From: Cryptomeria japonica
Taxonomy: Eukaryota; Streptophyta; Pinopsida; Cupressales; Cupressaceae
Direction of reading: 5' to 3'
Length of the DNA stretch: 64,000 nt
Assembly (NCBI RefSeq): GCF_030272615.1
Contig: NC_081405.1
Coordinates: forward strand, 470,756,008-470,820,007
Shown piece after piece: positions 22,689 to 34,928 of this stretch. Position numbers and translations under genes: made by a program. The notes under the pieces are model-generated. The model did not search any database and was not told the origin of the DNA. It saw only the letters and a program-made list of their open reading frames with translations. Every line of letters begins with the position of its first letter. Position 1 is the first letter of the stretch.

Positions 22689-24240
22689 TCAAGTCTCTAC
22701 CAAAGGGACAAAGACCCCCAATCTATCTCTGAAGTACTCAAATGATTCCTTAGGCACATGTTTAGTGAATATATCTGCAATCTGCTCTTTAGTGTTCACA
22801 TAAACTACGCTAACTTCATTTGCTTCCACCTTCTCCTTCAGAAAATTATACTTGATAGAAATGTGCTTTGTCTTAGAATGAAATACCAGATTCTTTGATA
22901 TGTCAATAGTAGCAGAGTTATCACAGTGAATGACTACTGATTCATTGCAATCTACCCTTATATCCTTCAATATTTTCTTCATCCATAGAACTTGTGTATA
23001 GTTAGTAGCAACAACAACATACTCAACTTCAACAGTAGATAAAGAATTACATGACTGTTTCTTGCTTATCCATGAAACAAGTTTATTTCCAAGAAAGAAA
23101 GCTCCATCAGATGTTCTCTTCCGGTCATCAACTCTCCAACCCAATCTACATCTGTATATGCACATAGTGTAAAGTCATCATTTTTAGGGTACCACAAACC
23201 ATACTTAGTTGTTCCTTGTAAATACCTGAAAAATCCTTTTCACTGCACTCTCATGATTCTCTCTAGGATCACTCTGATATCTTGATACAATACAAACTAC
23301 ATTCATTATATCCGGTCTAGTCTAAGTCAAATATAACAAACCTCCAATCATATATTTATACCTTGTAGGATTTATTGGAGCTGATGCATCTTTCTTTGTC
23401 AATTTCTCACTTGTAACCATAGGAGTACCAACCGGTTTAGAATTTTCCATACCAAATTTCGTCAACAACTCTCTAGCATACTTAGTTTGATAGATGAAAA
23501 TACCTTTATCAGTCTAAGTAATCTTCAAACCTAAGAAAAAATTCATCTCTCCAATCATAGACATCTCAAATTCATTCTTCATATTATCAGAGAATTCCAT
23601 GCATAACTTATTCTCACCTCCAAAAATGATATCATAAACAAAGACTTCAACAATAAATATGTCATCATCACTGATCTTATAATATAAATTATTGTCAGCA
23701 TTACCTTTAGTGAAACCAAGATTCAAAATATATTTGTCCAATCTAGCATATCAAGCTCTAGGGGCTTGTTTCAATCCATATAAAGCTTTCCTTAATAGGT
23801 GCAAACCATGTTTTTGTCATTTGAAAGTGAAAATCCATTAGTTTGCTCAATGTAAACTTCCTCTTCAAGATCTCCATTCAAAAATGCACACTTGACATCC
23901 ATCTGATAAACCTTGTATTTCTTATGGCCAACATAAGCAAGAAATGGTCTCACAGCTTCAATCCTAGCTACCGGAGCAAAATTCTCATCATAACCAATTC
24001 CTCCCATTTGAGAATATCCTTTAAATTCTAATCTAGCCATATTCCTCATAACTTGTCCATCCTCATTCAATTTATTCCTAAAGACCCATTTAGTTCCAAT
24101 AACATTCTTATTTTTAGGTCGGGAACTAAAGTCTATGTGTTGTTCTTTTCTATCTGATCTAATTCCTCTTCCATAGCTCTCATCCAACATTCATCTTTCC
24201 AATCTTCAATAATTGATGCCGGTTCAACTTGAGAAATTAA
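22689..24240 (-). pseudogene. Element C pol, reverse transcriptase and RNase H, active site lost
   Basis: Pieces at 24190-23792 ('[20 protein letters not shown]'), 23741-23514 and 23165-22689. The polymerase box reads FVYDIIFGG where element B has FVDDIIFGG, so a catalytic Asp is Tyr. RNase H shows 'DDRKRTSDGAFFLGNKLVSW' and 'HCDNSATIDISKN', ending LGVFVPLVET at 22689. Frameshifts near 23760 and 23180 and stops between pieces. Dead copy. Confidence 0.9.
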
Positions 24241-25515
24241 ACATAGATCATCAGCTACCAACCTTCTTCTTGTCATTACTCCTTTGTTCTTGTCTCCAAT
24301 GATCTGATCTTTTGAACGATTTAACTTTACATACCTAGGAGTCTTCTAACTTTCTGTTCCTCTACTCTGATCTTCAGTTACTATTGAATTTTTTTATACT
24401 GCCAGGGTAATTGGTTCAACATTCTATTCTAGTACAGGTGCTACTAGTTCAATTATGATCATCTCCACTTCCAGTTCTTTCTCATAAGTTTTGATTTGAC
24501 CTTTGTACTGCTCATCCACCTTGACATTAATGCTCTCCATAATTCTCTTCAATATTTTGTTATAACATCTATATGCTTTTCTTTCATTAGAATAACCAGG
24601 AAATATCCCTTCATCATATCTAGTATCAAAATTTCCAATGGAATCATCTCTTTTAATATAGCATTTACCACCAAAGATTCTAAAATACTTAACTATAGGT
24701 GTATGACCAAATCATAACTCATAAGGCATCTTATTGGTGTCTCCTTTGATATGAACTCTGTTGAATGTATATATCATCATACTAATAGCTTCTCTCCAAT
24801 AGATATGAGGCAAATTAGCTTCTATTATCATAGTTCTAGCTGCATCCAAGATAGTTATGTTCTTTCTTTCCACAACACCATTCTACTAAGGTGTCTGGGG
24901 TGCAAACAATTGACTCCTTATCCCATGCTTCTCACAATAATTGTTAAATTCATCGGATGTGAATTCACCACCTTGATTTGACCTTAAGCATTTAATCTTC
25001 AACCCTTTCTCTATTTCAGCTTTAGCTTTTAAGATCTTAAACTTTTCAAAAGCTTCAGATTTCTCCCTTAGAAATGTAACCCACATCATTCTAGAATAGT
25101 CATCAATGATTAGCATAAAATATCTATCACCTTGAATTTTTTTAATTCTAGCAGGACCATACAAATAAGTATGAATAAGATCAAGAACATCATTAGATTT
25201 GTCTTGTATACTCTTAAAAGAAGTTATGACCTGCTTTCCCATTTGACATTCCTTACATATTGGATTATAGGGCTTCACAATCTTAGGTATATCTCTAACA
25301 ACCTTAGTTGAACTGATCTTTACAATGCAATCAAATTCACATGACATAACCTCTTATGCCATAGCCAACTCTTATCAATTTGTGCAATCAAACATGTCTT
25401 CTCACCGGAGTTCAAATGAAAGATGTTACCTTTAGTCTAAGTACCAATTGCAATCTCTAATCTAGATCTATTGATGATTTTGCATTTTCCATCCTTGAAC
25501 TGTAATTGAAATCCC
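24241..25515 (-). pseudogene. Element C pol, integrase region, catalytic residues lost
   Basis: The pre-integrase zinc-binding part (25515-25330) is interrupted by stops. The core at 25347-24886 has 'DIPKIVKPYNPICKECQMGK', then IHTYLYGP (element B has IHTDLCG, so the first catalytic Asp is Tyr), 'MLIIDDYSRMMWVTFLREKS', and LRSNQGGEFTS (second Asp is Asn). The C-terminal part down to about 24240 is frameshifted. It cannot catalyse integration. Confidence 0.88.
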
Positions 25516-25737
25516 TTATCCACCAACTATCCTACACTCAAAAGAGAATGCCTTAAAACCTTCAACATAATAAACATTATCAGTGTTATGCTTACCATCC
25601 AATGATATAGTTCCTCTTCCTCTAATCATGCATGCTTTGTCATCTCCAAATCTAACCAGACCACCATCAAATTCTTGCAAAGATAGAAACTTCCTTTTAT
25701 CTCCAGTCATATGATGTGAACATCCACTGTCTATCAC
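25516..25737 (-). pseudogene. Element C protease region
   Basis: Signature 'MIDSGCSHHMTGDKRKFLSL' with the catalytic DSG intact, followed by 'GLVRFGDDKACMIRGRGTIS'. Only this segment is open; the flanking frames are interrupted. It is better preserved than the same region of B. Confidence 0.85.
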
Positions 25738-26898
25738 CCATTCATCCTTGTCATCAATTTTAGCAGCAAGGGCCTTTTCCTCATTTTGAATGACAAGTTC
25801 CAGAGCATCTTCCTTGATAGAAAAAAATACTCATTCCTTTCCATTGTTGATTCCACTAGCTAAATCTTGTGTTGGTTCATCATAAGAATCAGTCACACCT
25901 TCCTCATCCACATAGTAACATGATTTGTCTTTGTTCCTCCTGTACTTATGCTTGTTTTGATATTCATGGTTAGGCCTAAAAGATCTTCTAGCTTTATCCT
26001 CAAATCTTGAATTCCTCTCAGGACATCTAGATGCAAAATGACCTATCTTATTACATGCAAAACATTTAAAAGGTGATTTTACTTCATACTTACTTCATGT
26101 TGGTCCTTTAGATACTCTTCTAGCAACTAGGGCTTCAAGTTACTCAAACTCTTCATCTTCTTTCTTCATTTCCTCCAGTTCCTTTGCATATAAATCTTTC
26201 TGATCACTCTTTCTAGTTGATGATGTAGATGTATGAAAAGTAGATTCAGTCTTTGCAACTCCTTGAGGACCAAATTCTTCAAGCTCAAAGGAAAATAACT
26301 TTCCAACCAAGGTATCCTTATTAACAGAGGTGTTAGACATTGTTCTCAACTCATTAATTGTAGTAGCCTTCATCTTGTAAGCCTATGGAAAATCTCTCAA
26401 TACTTTAAAAACAATCTCATCTTCACTCAGAGATCCACCACAACACTAAATTCTCATAACAATTTCATTAACTCTTTCCATAAAAGCAGTAATCCTTTCA
26501 TCTTCTTCCATTTTCAGGTTCTCATACCTCACCTGATAACCATCAAGTTTATCAATTTTAACAGTAGGGTCACCTTCATTCAAAGTCTCCAACTTATCCC
26601 ATATAGCCTTTGTAGATGATTGGTCAGTTAATCCCATTATTTGCTGATCAAAAGGTGCACTCAAGAGGGATTCTCTAGCTCTATAGTCATTTTCAATGTT
26701 CTTATCCAAGTCTACCAAAGGAGGATTTCCAGATGCTAGATTATAAGGAGTATACCCATTCTCAATAATCTCCCAAATGTTTTTCCCAATACATCTCAAA
26801 TGAGTCTCCATCTGAATCTTCCATACTCTGTAATTTGTTGAATCAAGCTTAGGGGTTTCTCTATGGGAAACAGCTACAGATGAACTATTAGTTTCCAT
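25738..26898 (-). pseudogene. Element C gag (DUF4219/UBN2 with CCHC)
   Basis: Starts METNSSSVAVSHRETPKLDS at 26898, has 'NYRVWKIQMETHLRCIGKNI' and 'GLTDQSSTKAIWDKLETLNE', and is open to 26446. It continues in pieces (26373-26140) to a knuckle 'CFACNKIGHFASRCPERN' near 26060. Stops and frameshifts separate the pieces. Closely similar to gag of B. Confidence 0.87.
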
Positions 26899-26940
26899 AG
26901 GATCTTCCTCAAGTGGTTAAGATTTTGCAGAGAGGAGTAG

Positions 26941-26952
26941 GCTCTAATACCA
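26941..26952 (-). promoter_or_regulatory. Primer binding site of element C (one mismatch)
   Basis: - strand TGGTATTAGAGC, one base off B's PBS, two bases from the LTR at 26955. Confidence 0.88.
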
Positions 26953-26954
26953 AT

Positions 26955-28156
26955 TGTTAGGATAATCGGTGGACAACTGAGAGGGGGTAGGGTGAATCAG
27001 TTGTCAACAGATTATACAACTTTAAGCACACAAAATATTTTACCGGAATGCATAAACCAAATACCGGAATAACAGATATAACAATTAAGAACAAACATAA
27101 ATCACAGAACAATTACCAACCATCCACAACACACAACACTGAGATTTGTACATGAAAAACTTGATAAAGGGAAAAACAATGGTAGGAAGCCTACCCACGG
27201 TCAGATAATACTTTTGTAGTAAGTATGTGATTACAATAAGAGGGGCCTGCACATGCAGGAAGGCCAACATCCTAGAGCACACTGCTCATCACAAAAGGAG
27301 CCTCACTAACTACAAAATAAATCCAGACTACAATCCAGAAAGATGAATGAACTGCAAGAATAGCATCTCCTATGCCTAAGTATAGTTCCGGTTAAGTTCA
27401 ATACCTGAGGTCTTAAACCTCTTACACAAACCCAATTTGATCACCTATGATCAACAAAAACCTCTGCATATGATTACAACCTTATTCGCACACAGATAAT
27501 CCCATAACCCACATACCACGATCTACAAAGAGATATTACATTGATATATATACCAGCCCGAGACATAAACAATTAGGTCGACCACCTAAAAGATAATACA
27601 ATAAATCCGTTATGTAATCTTGTAAACCAATGATAAACCAAGTTGGCCTAAGACTGAAACAACATAAACCAAACAATAAATCCAACTGGTAATGCATTAG
27701 GAGCATCAACCAACACGTTACATAAACCAATCCACAACCTAGTAGAATAACATAGAATAGAATAGGTCTGATGCTAAATGCGAACACCACCAATCAACTA
27801 GAACACAAACATGATAACCATCAGCATCCTAATAACCTTCTAGAAGCCACACTAACACCACTTATCAGATTCATCAAAATATCTTCAACAAAGCTCTACC
27901 GGTAAAACCCTTACCAGAACAAATGATAGCTTCTAGATCATCAAATCCCGAACCAACAGAATGTGATACGCATCATGAACACATGAATAACCATTCCAAA
28001 CCAATTCCACAAGTCGAAACATACCAATAAAGATCTCCATATCAACATCATAAACCAACCACTCTATTGGAACCCGGTAGACAACAAAACAACTAATCTT
28101 GACATCAATGACAAACATCAATGCAACACATAATCAATTCCTCCAAATTTCCAATA
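26955..28156 (-). repeat. Element C 5' LTR
   Basis: 1202 bp, TGTTAGGATAATCGG at the inner end and CCAATA at the outer end, followed by GAAGT and the psbN start codon. Confidence 0.9.
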
Positions 28157-28167
28157 GAAGTTTCCAT
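28157..28167 (-). pseudogene. psbN: psbN first three codons, right of element C
   Basis: - strand ATG GAA ACT at 28167-28159, the start of psbN cut off from the rest at 21117. The overlapping GAAGT (28157-28161) is the second target-site copy. Confidence 0.85.
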
Positions 28168-28245
28168 TGGTAGGTAATCCTATGTATGTATATATACATA
28201 ATAGTATATAAAGTTAATTAGATCTCAACCAATACTATTGTTTTT

Positions 28246-28410
28246 ATGGCTACACAGACCATTGATGATACTTCCAAAACTGGACCAATACAAACTACTG
28301 TAGGAGATTATTTTAAAACCACTTAATACAGGATCCGGTAAATTTTATCCTAGATGGGGAACTACTCCTTTTATGGGTATTGCAATGGCTCTATTTGTAG
28401 TATTTATTTA
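28246..28410 (+). pseudogene. psbH: Plastid psbH, 3' truncated (photosystem II phosphoprotein)
   Basis: Starts MATQTIDDTSKTGPIQ at 28246. After a stop and frameshift it reads [17 protein letters not shown], the start of the membrane helix, then is cut near 28408 and joined to rpl23. Spacing to psbN is as in plastids. Confidence 0.88.
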
Positions 28411-28672
28411 GTACTTATAGAGAAAAGTGTTAGTCTATTTGAAAAAAATCAATATATTTTAAATGTCGATTCGGGATCGAATAAAACAAAGATCAAAAAT
28501 TGTATTGAAATTTTCTTCAATGTTAAACTAAAAGGAGTCAATAGTTATCGGCCTCCACAAAAGAAAGAAAAAAGAGGAAATATAAAATAAATAATGAAAC
28601 ATAGAATGCATTATAAACACATTATTATTACACTAAAACCAGGTTATTCTATTCCACTTTTTCCTTCAAATT
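28408..28672 (+). pseudogene. rpl23: Plastid rpl23 fragment (ribosomal protein L23)
   Basis: Lacks its first residues. Reads EKSVSLFEKNQYILNVDSGS, IEIFFNVKLKGVNSYRPP, and after a stop at 28588 HRMHYKHIIITLKPGYSIPL. Directly fused to truncated psbH; normally rpl23 sits with rpl2, as on its downstream side here. Confidence 0.85.
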
Positions 28673-28691
28673 TTTTTATTTAATTTCAAAC

Positions 28692-29091
28692 ATGAACACC
28701 CGTTCGTACATCACTTTTACTCTGGGCACACGTGATAAATCTCTATCAAGTTTTGATGGAAAAGTCCAATCTCATCAACAAAATAAATTGACTTCTGGCC
28801 AACATCGTTGTGGGAAAGGTCATAATAATAGTGGAATTATTACCATATGACATAGAGGAGGAGGTCACAAGTGTTTGTATCATCAAATTGATTTTCGATG
28901 GAGTGAGAAAACAACATATTGGGAAAAATTGTAACAATAGAAAGTGATCCTAATAGAAGTGCATATATTTATCTTGTGCACTACAGAGATGATCAAAAGA
29001 CATATATTTTGCATCCGAGGGGGATTATGATTGGAGATACTATTTTGTCCAGTCCAAGAGCTCCCATATCAATTGGAAATGCCCTACCTTT
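28692..29091 (+). pseudogene. rpl2: Plastid rpl2 exon 1 (ribosomal protein L2)
   Basis: Reads 'LTSGQHRCGKGHNNSGIITI', a stop, '[20 protein letters not shown]', then in another frame '[20 protein letters not shown]', '[17 protein letters not shown]' and GNALPLS. This is the N-terminal RNA-binding half of L2. Exon 2 not found. Downstream sequence matches the start of the rpl2 intron. Confidence 0.9.
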
Positions 29092-29460
29092 GAGCGCAGT
29101 TTGAATTATTAATTTATGTAACCGGAAATAATCGATTGGGTTTATAGAAAAACCTTAAAATCTATCAATGATCCAACTAGGATAGTTTGATGGGATCAAC
29201 CCCAAAGGGAAACCGAGGATAAAGAGCAGTGGGTGATTGAGTTCAATAGTTTTTGGAATTATTGACTCCAAAGATATGATAATATGGAGAAGACTTAATT
29301 ATATGAAGTAGAAACAACTAAGGTAAAGGAACCCTTGTTATGAAGAGAAAGACAAGTAAGTCACATTTGATTTGATGGTTAAAGGTAGATTCGAAGTTGA
29401 ACAGTAAAAATATTTTTATTTTTAATAAAAAAAATTTCTATTTTAAATGCCTCCTACGTT
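29092..29460 (+). other. Plastid rpl2 intron, 5' part
   Basis: 'gcgcagtttgaattattaat' then 'cgattgggtttatag' resembles the group II rpl2 intron 5' region. Where it ends is unclear. Confidence 0.6.
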
Positions 29461-30890
29461 ATTCAAGAAATCATCAAGGGATATATAATTGAACTTTACC
29501 ATTTATGAATCAAATCAAGTGATCTTTCTGGATCACGTTATTTATGATCTGTTAAACAAATTCACCATAAAAAACAAATGGTGGAGATACTCACTTTTAT
29601 TATATTAAAACAATATGCTATTGTCAATCCCAAAATATTGGGATTGACTGTTGGATTGGCACTATAATAAGATGAAAAATTATTAGAAGCAGAAAGAGAA
29701 GACCATTAGGAATGGCAGTTAAAAAGGTTTATATTCATTAAAAATAATCATTTTTTTTAGTTTTTTATTTCCTCTGTTCGGTTTGTTCTCAGTGGAACAA
29801 CTCTAATATTTTTCATTTCCATACACATTGAAAAAGATTCCTTATATGCTTCCCTATATAAGATCGTAGGGCAAAAAGGATTATCTTCTATACTAGATAA
29901 AATTGTTTTATCTAAAGAATGAAGAAATTCCTATGGAGAAGAAGAGGAAACTCCTACAGTTTGTGATTCTAGGACCTAGTGTTTTAGTTTTATTCGTAGA
30001 AATCGATTCGATCATATGAAAGATATAACAATAGACAATTCTTTATTGTATTATCTTCATCTGTTTGGAAGGTTTCAATAAATACCGACCCGTCTTTCTA
30101 GTTTGTATTGAAATAAATTTCTGATGTCTGGTCCCGACTTCCAACCTCTTTATGTTGCAAAGGATGATATTATAGAAAGAAAGACAACTGCTTTCTGGGA
30201 AGAAATTTTTTTATACAATAAGTTTCAAAGGATGAGAATATATCACATTATTTCTATGAATAAATAGGAATAGATTTTATTTATAACTCATAGAGCTAGA
30301 GGAAAGAACTATATTTGTTCCTTTCCCTTTATTCAATTCATAAGTAAAAAAAGAGATAATATTTGAGTATAATAAAAAATGAACAATTCCTTTGTTTACC
30401 ATTTACCTTTTCTTATCTTTTTTGATATCTCAATTCCAATATATTTTTCACTGGTAAAATGACCAAAGTAAAATATCTAGTACATTAATATAAGAATGTT
30501 TGGTACATCATAATCCAATTATGCTATTATAGAGAAAAGGAAAATAATTCCATCTAGAATTTAGACTTACACATCCATTTTTTTGGAAAGAAAAAAATCA
30601 TTTGACATAATATCCAATTAACAACCAAATATGAAAATTTTGAATAATTTCAAGTGATTGAGAAAGGTTCACTTTCAAAATCTACCTTAATTTTCAATAT
30701 TAGAATAATTGATATATTTATCAGTTAATGGGTTAGGTTCACTTACTTCTCATTTTTATTTACTTTATTTTAATGCGTAATAATTAAGTGAAAAAAGTAA
30801 GAATATTCTAGTAATTGAAATTGAAATTAATTATTAATAATTGAAATTATTATTCTTCAATCAAAATTATGAAAGTGAAGTAGATTATGC
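29461..30890. other. AT-rich, probably further plastid-derived sequence
   Basis: No gene recognised. Several short peptides could be plastid relics but I cannot name them. No tRNA found. The right edge of the NUPT is placed here only because E-like sequence starts near 30895. Confidence 0.35.
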
Positions 30891-31323
30891 CTAATCTTGT
30901 ACTATTCCTCATCTTATCAGCAACAAGATTACAAAAACACACATCCAATCATAATTACCAACTATTGTGACTATGGACAAACACTTCCAATCAATTACAC
31001 CATCTTGTGAATGGGTACAAGCACATCCATTTACAAACAACCAACAATAGTCATTGGGGAAAACTTCCAATCACTTACATAAAAAACTTGAACACCAAGC
31101 CCTTGTTGTCATGCATGTAGCCACCATTATAGATCATTTATACTCTAAAAAAAATGATATGAGATAGTTTCTGCTACCATTTGGAAACCAATCTTGGCTT
31201 TAGTCATTTTGGCACAAATAGTTTTGTCACTAATGCAATTTCATGACCTCGTCACTAGTGATTGATGAGAGGTCACTAAATGACCTCCAACCTCCTGTGC
31301 CTCCAAAGTCCAGTAGATTTGAT
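30891..31323 (-). other. Element E 3' non-coding region, second part
   Basis: Between the plastid insert and the gag stop. It has quasi-repeats similar to 18135-18393 (gggtacaagcacatccat). No coding sequence. Confidence 0.45.
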
Positions 31324-32160
31324 TTAGAAAAAATATTCCTTCTCACTATCCTCATGTGGATATTTTTCAATAGCCACCCCATGAAAGCATTCTTCATCAT
31401 CATTTGCAGCCAATGCCTTATCTGTATTTAACTTTCCATCAAGGAGATCCTTGACACGCTGAGTGCAATTTATTACAATGTGTCCATTCTTCTTGCAATA
31501 GTAGCACAAAATTCTATTCTTGAAGAAATGATTTCCCTTTGATGTAGAAGAATTGGTTTTGAAGGAATGGTTAGACTTGTTTTTACCAAACATCGAAGTT
31601 TCCTCTATAGTTGAGTCCATTTTCTTAGCTCCTTCATCAATCAAAGTAGATATTGTATCTTCTAGGCTAGCTTCTACTTTGTTTAATGTGAATACAATAT
31701 TATCATAATTAGAAGGGATGCTATTTAACAAAATAGCTTTTGAATCATCATCATCTACTTTAGAATCTATCCTAGGTATTTGATTCAATAGGGAGTGAAA
31801 CTTACTGATATGTTGAACAATGTTGTCACCTTCCATCATTTTTAGTTCAAATAAGCCAATCTTTGCACTCGATGATTTTGATAAAAACAAAGAGTTCAAA
31901 TTACCTCACACTTCATTTGAGGTCTTTGATAAGTCAATGTGGTGGAGGTATGCATCTAAAAGTGCAAGACCAACTAAAGATATTTCTCTTCAATCCTTCA
32001 CAGTTCACTTTATGCATTCATCAGGATCAATTGGCATTATTGTTGCTCCACTTACTATATCCCACATATCCTTTTCAATAAGGATCAACTGTAATTTGAT
32101 TTTCCATGAGTGGAATTTTGAACCTTCAAATTTTTCTATTAATATACTTTTTTTTCTCTA
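31324..32160 (-). pseudogene. Element E gag (UBN2 type with CCHC knuckle)
   Basis: Open from 31899 to 31324, with a decayed N-terminal part up to about 32150 ('KFEGSKFHSWKIKLQLILIE', then KDMWDIVSGATIMP, and after a stop GLALLDAYLHHIDLSKTSNE). UBN2 features: MMEGDNIVQHISKFHSLLNQ and 'AILLNSIPSNYDNIVFTLNK'. Knuckle 'CYYCKKNGHIVINC' near 31500. It would assemble particles and bind RNA. No protease follows; the element's 3' end does, so E appears to be a gag-only element or a deletion derivative. Confidence 0.8.
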
Positions 32161-32339
32161 TTTAAAGAAAAACTATTTGACTCCCCTCTTAATCTAAAGA
32201 AAATTGAAGGTTTTAAGTTCTACCAAAAATGCACCTTGAGATGCTATGACAATTAACAAATTCTAAAAATGATATAATTTAATATAGACCCTATTATAAA
32301 AATAATACTACCCTAATAGGAGGCTAACAAAGCTATAAA
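32161..32339. other. Non-coding junction between element E gag and the 32.3-kb relic
   Basis: AT-rich, nothing recognised. Confidence 0.3.
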
Positions 32340-34928
32340 CATGAGACAAAATACATGAATGGGAAAACTACATGGGAAGAGCGTCATAATTCACTGGTGG
32401 ATTCCTTGAACATTCACTTAGACCTTGGTCATGTTACCACATCTCATTTTGAAATATCCTCTTGGTTATATTTTTATGAGATAAAGGGGTGGATGGACCC
32501 TACCAAGAATACCAATGCAGTTCTTAGGAGAAAGCTTGAGCAAAGGGACTGGCGAGAAGAGAAAATTCCAGATTTTTGGATATTTTGGTAAGAGATTAAA
32601 GACTATACCCTTGATTTTTAGGTGAATCCATTGGATGATATGTTTGATGATATTTGGAACAATTATCATGATGACATCGAAGGTGAGGAGGAGAAATTTT
32701 ATGAACTATGAGAAGTTAAAGGAAAAAGAATCACGGTCGAACTTGGTGTCGCTCCCAATTTTGAGGGGGAGTTTCCTGTAGTCAGATAGTCGCATACTCA
32801 AACTTAAAAGTGAATGTCTTAGGACACTCAACCTTCATAGAGGATAGCTGAAACTAGAAACTCACAACCAAAGAAGAGGCAAAAGATGGATGACTCTCAA
32901 AAAGCGGCCTCAAACCAAACGGTCATGTCAAATCCAACTCCTACCACGTCAGTAACCCAAGTATGCCTTACTCCTTCCTTCTATCTTCTCAATCTTTAGT
33001 CAGTCCACCAGTTTCAGTTCCTCCCATGTCCTAGGAAGATAATACCCCCTTAGCATAGACCCCTACCCCTGCTCAAGTTTCCATTCCCGTAGTGGTCTCT
33101 GATCAAATTTCTACATCACCCTTCGTAATGGGCCTAGCCTTTACAACCCTGCGGACTGTCTCGTATTTTGTTCTTCCAGTTTCCTCACTTGGCTTTGCAA
33201 TTTCTAGTGTTTCTGTGACATCTTATTAGGTTATAAACTCTATCCCAATGCTCTTTATATCTCAGCAGAGCCTTACACCACCCTTTGCCTTTTTAGAACA
33301 ATAGCAAAGCATTCCTCCTTTCTCCCCTTCAATATAAAAAATGTCAGGACACTCAATCCAAGTCTGTTGTTGTTCCAATCCCTTTCACTTTGTCTCCCAA
33401 ATATCCTATTTCCACCCAATATATCTTGTCACCTATCAAATTTAGAGATCAGGTGGATGCTACTAGAATGGCTAGGGCAAAGCAAGTGCAGAAGAGAAAA
33501 GAGAAAGATGTCAAACCAGCAATGTCGCACATTACGACTGTCTATGATGAGGTACACCAGTCCATCATGTTTTCCACTAAAATTCCTAACATAATTAAAT
33601 CGGAGGGTCAAATGTGGCCCAAAGATTATACAATTCATGCAGTAGGCATCAATATAAGCCAAGCCTGCATCCAAGACAAAGTGGAGGTGATGGAAGGCAC
33701 ACAAAAGGTAGTGACAATAGACCTTTTGAAAGCCTCTCGTCGCCTAGAAAAGAGAGAGGTGTTAAGAAATGTGAAGAGTACCATGGAACTCCTGAGGATA
33801 AAAGACAAATAAAAAGATATAGAAATTGCCCAGTCATTAAAGGAGATCACTTGGCTGAGCAAAGAGTTGTAAGAGAAGACTCTCACTTTCCCAACAAAGC
33901 CATGAAGAGAAAACCAAATTGTAAGAAAATATCAGTATCTTGACTCTCCAGCTCCAAAATCACCAGCAAGAGAAGGAAGACATGTCTAAAAAATTGCAAA
34001 ATATGAACCAAGAGATTACTCAATTGAGGAAAAGTCTCATGGATATGGCTCGTATTCAAAGTGAACTTCAGATCACCATCATTGAGAAAGACTCGTTGAA
34101 AGAAAAATTGAATAAACATCAGGTATTGCTAGTGGAAGAGAAAAGGCAAAACAAATGTTGGATAATCAATTGCACAATAGTCTTTCCAAGCTCTTTGAAG
34201 TCCATAAGGATCATTCCGCCTCTACAAATGTATAGGTTCAATTGCAACAGGATTTAATCTATAAGGAGACATAGATTGATAAAGAGCTCCATGATGCTCA
34301 AGCTACCTATGAGAAAGAATGAGAAGCCAAAGTGGTAATAGAAAAAGCCCTTCAGGAGAAGACCTTAGAGCTACAACAACACAATCTAGATTTAGAGGGA
34401 AAGATTGAAAGATTGATTATAAAAATGGGATCAAAAGATGCCTATATCAGCATACTTCGAGCATTAGGTGCAACATACACCTCCGAAGTCAACTTAACTT
34501 CTATTGTCCAGCAGCAATATTTCTCATATTCAGAGAAGATTAAGATTGTTGTTACATCTCTCTGGCCAACATTGCGATTCATTGTGGACGCACAACACTT
34601 AAGCTCAAAGGTAGAAGCCATAGTTGAGAAAATCCTACAAGACATTCCATATAGTGTACTTAAATCCAAAATGCTAATTGAGAAATTGTACATGAAATTA
34701 GATGACACTCTTGCCGCAGTTGGTGTGAAGGATTGCATATATGCGGCCTGAAAGGCTAATGAATTTATCAATTGTAATAGGTAAGCTCTCCATGCCAAAT
34801 CTTTCTTAGGTGTATTAATGACAACCACTTCCTAGCCTAAGATGCAATTTGATTTTTTCATGCAGATCGATCTGCCATCCCCTTTCCATACATATGATTC
34901 CATAGAAACAGAGGATAAAATGATGCAA
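32340..34928 (+). pseudogene. Decayed retroelement-like gene, 5' and main part
   Basis: Long + strand region with readable pieces: 32355-32591 ('SLVDSLNIHLDLGHVTTSHF', 'RDWREEKIPDFW'), 32620-32790 (LDDMFDDIWNNYHDD, 'GKRITVELGVAPNFEGEFPV'), a Ser/Pro-rich middle to 33400, 33390-33812, a coiled coil at 33940-34150, and 34332-34751 with 'EVNLTSIVQQQYFSYSEKIK'. The last frame reaches the insertion point of H and continues at 41655. Either an insertion in E or an antisense ORF of E. I do not recognise a function; the architecture resembles plant transposon-associated ORFs. Confidence 0.5.
34924..34928. repeat. Target site duplication of element H, left copy (TGCAA)
   Basis: TGCAA before TGTAATG at 34929; identical copy at 41650-41654. 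Confidence 0.95.

Larger units (their letters stand above)
21118..28156 (-). mobile_element. Ty1/copia LTR retrotransposon C inside psbN of the NUPT
   Basis: 7039-bp element on the - strand, same family as B: LTRs of 1204 and 1202 bp, PBS, PPT, gag-protease-integrase-RT-RNase H order. About 30 differences in the first 235 bp of the LTRs (roughly 12%) make it older than B. Key residues are lost: first integrase Asp to Tyr, second to Asn, RT FVDD to FVYD. Its presence within psbN dates the NUPT as older still. Confidence 0.95.
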
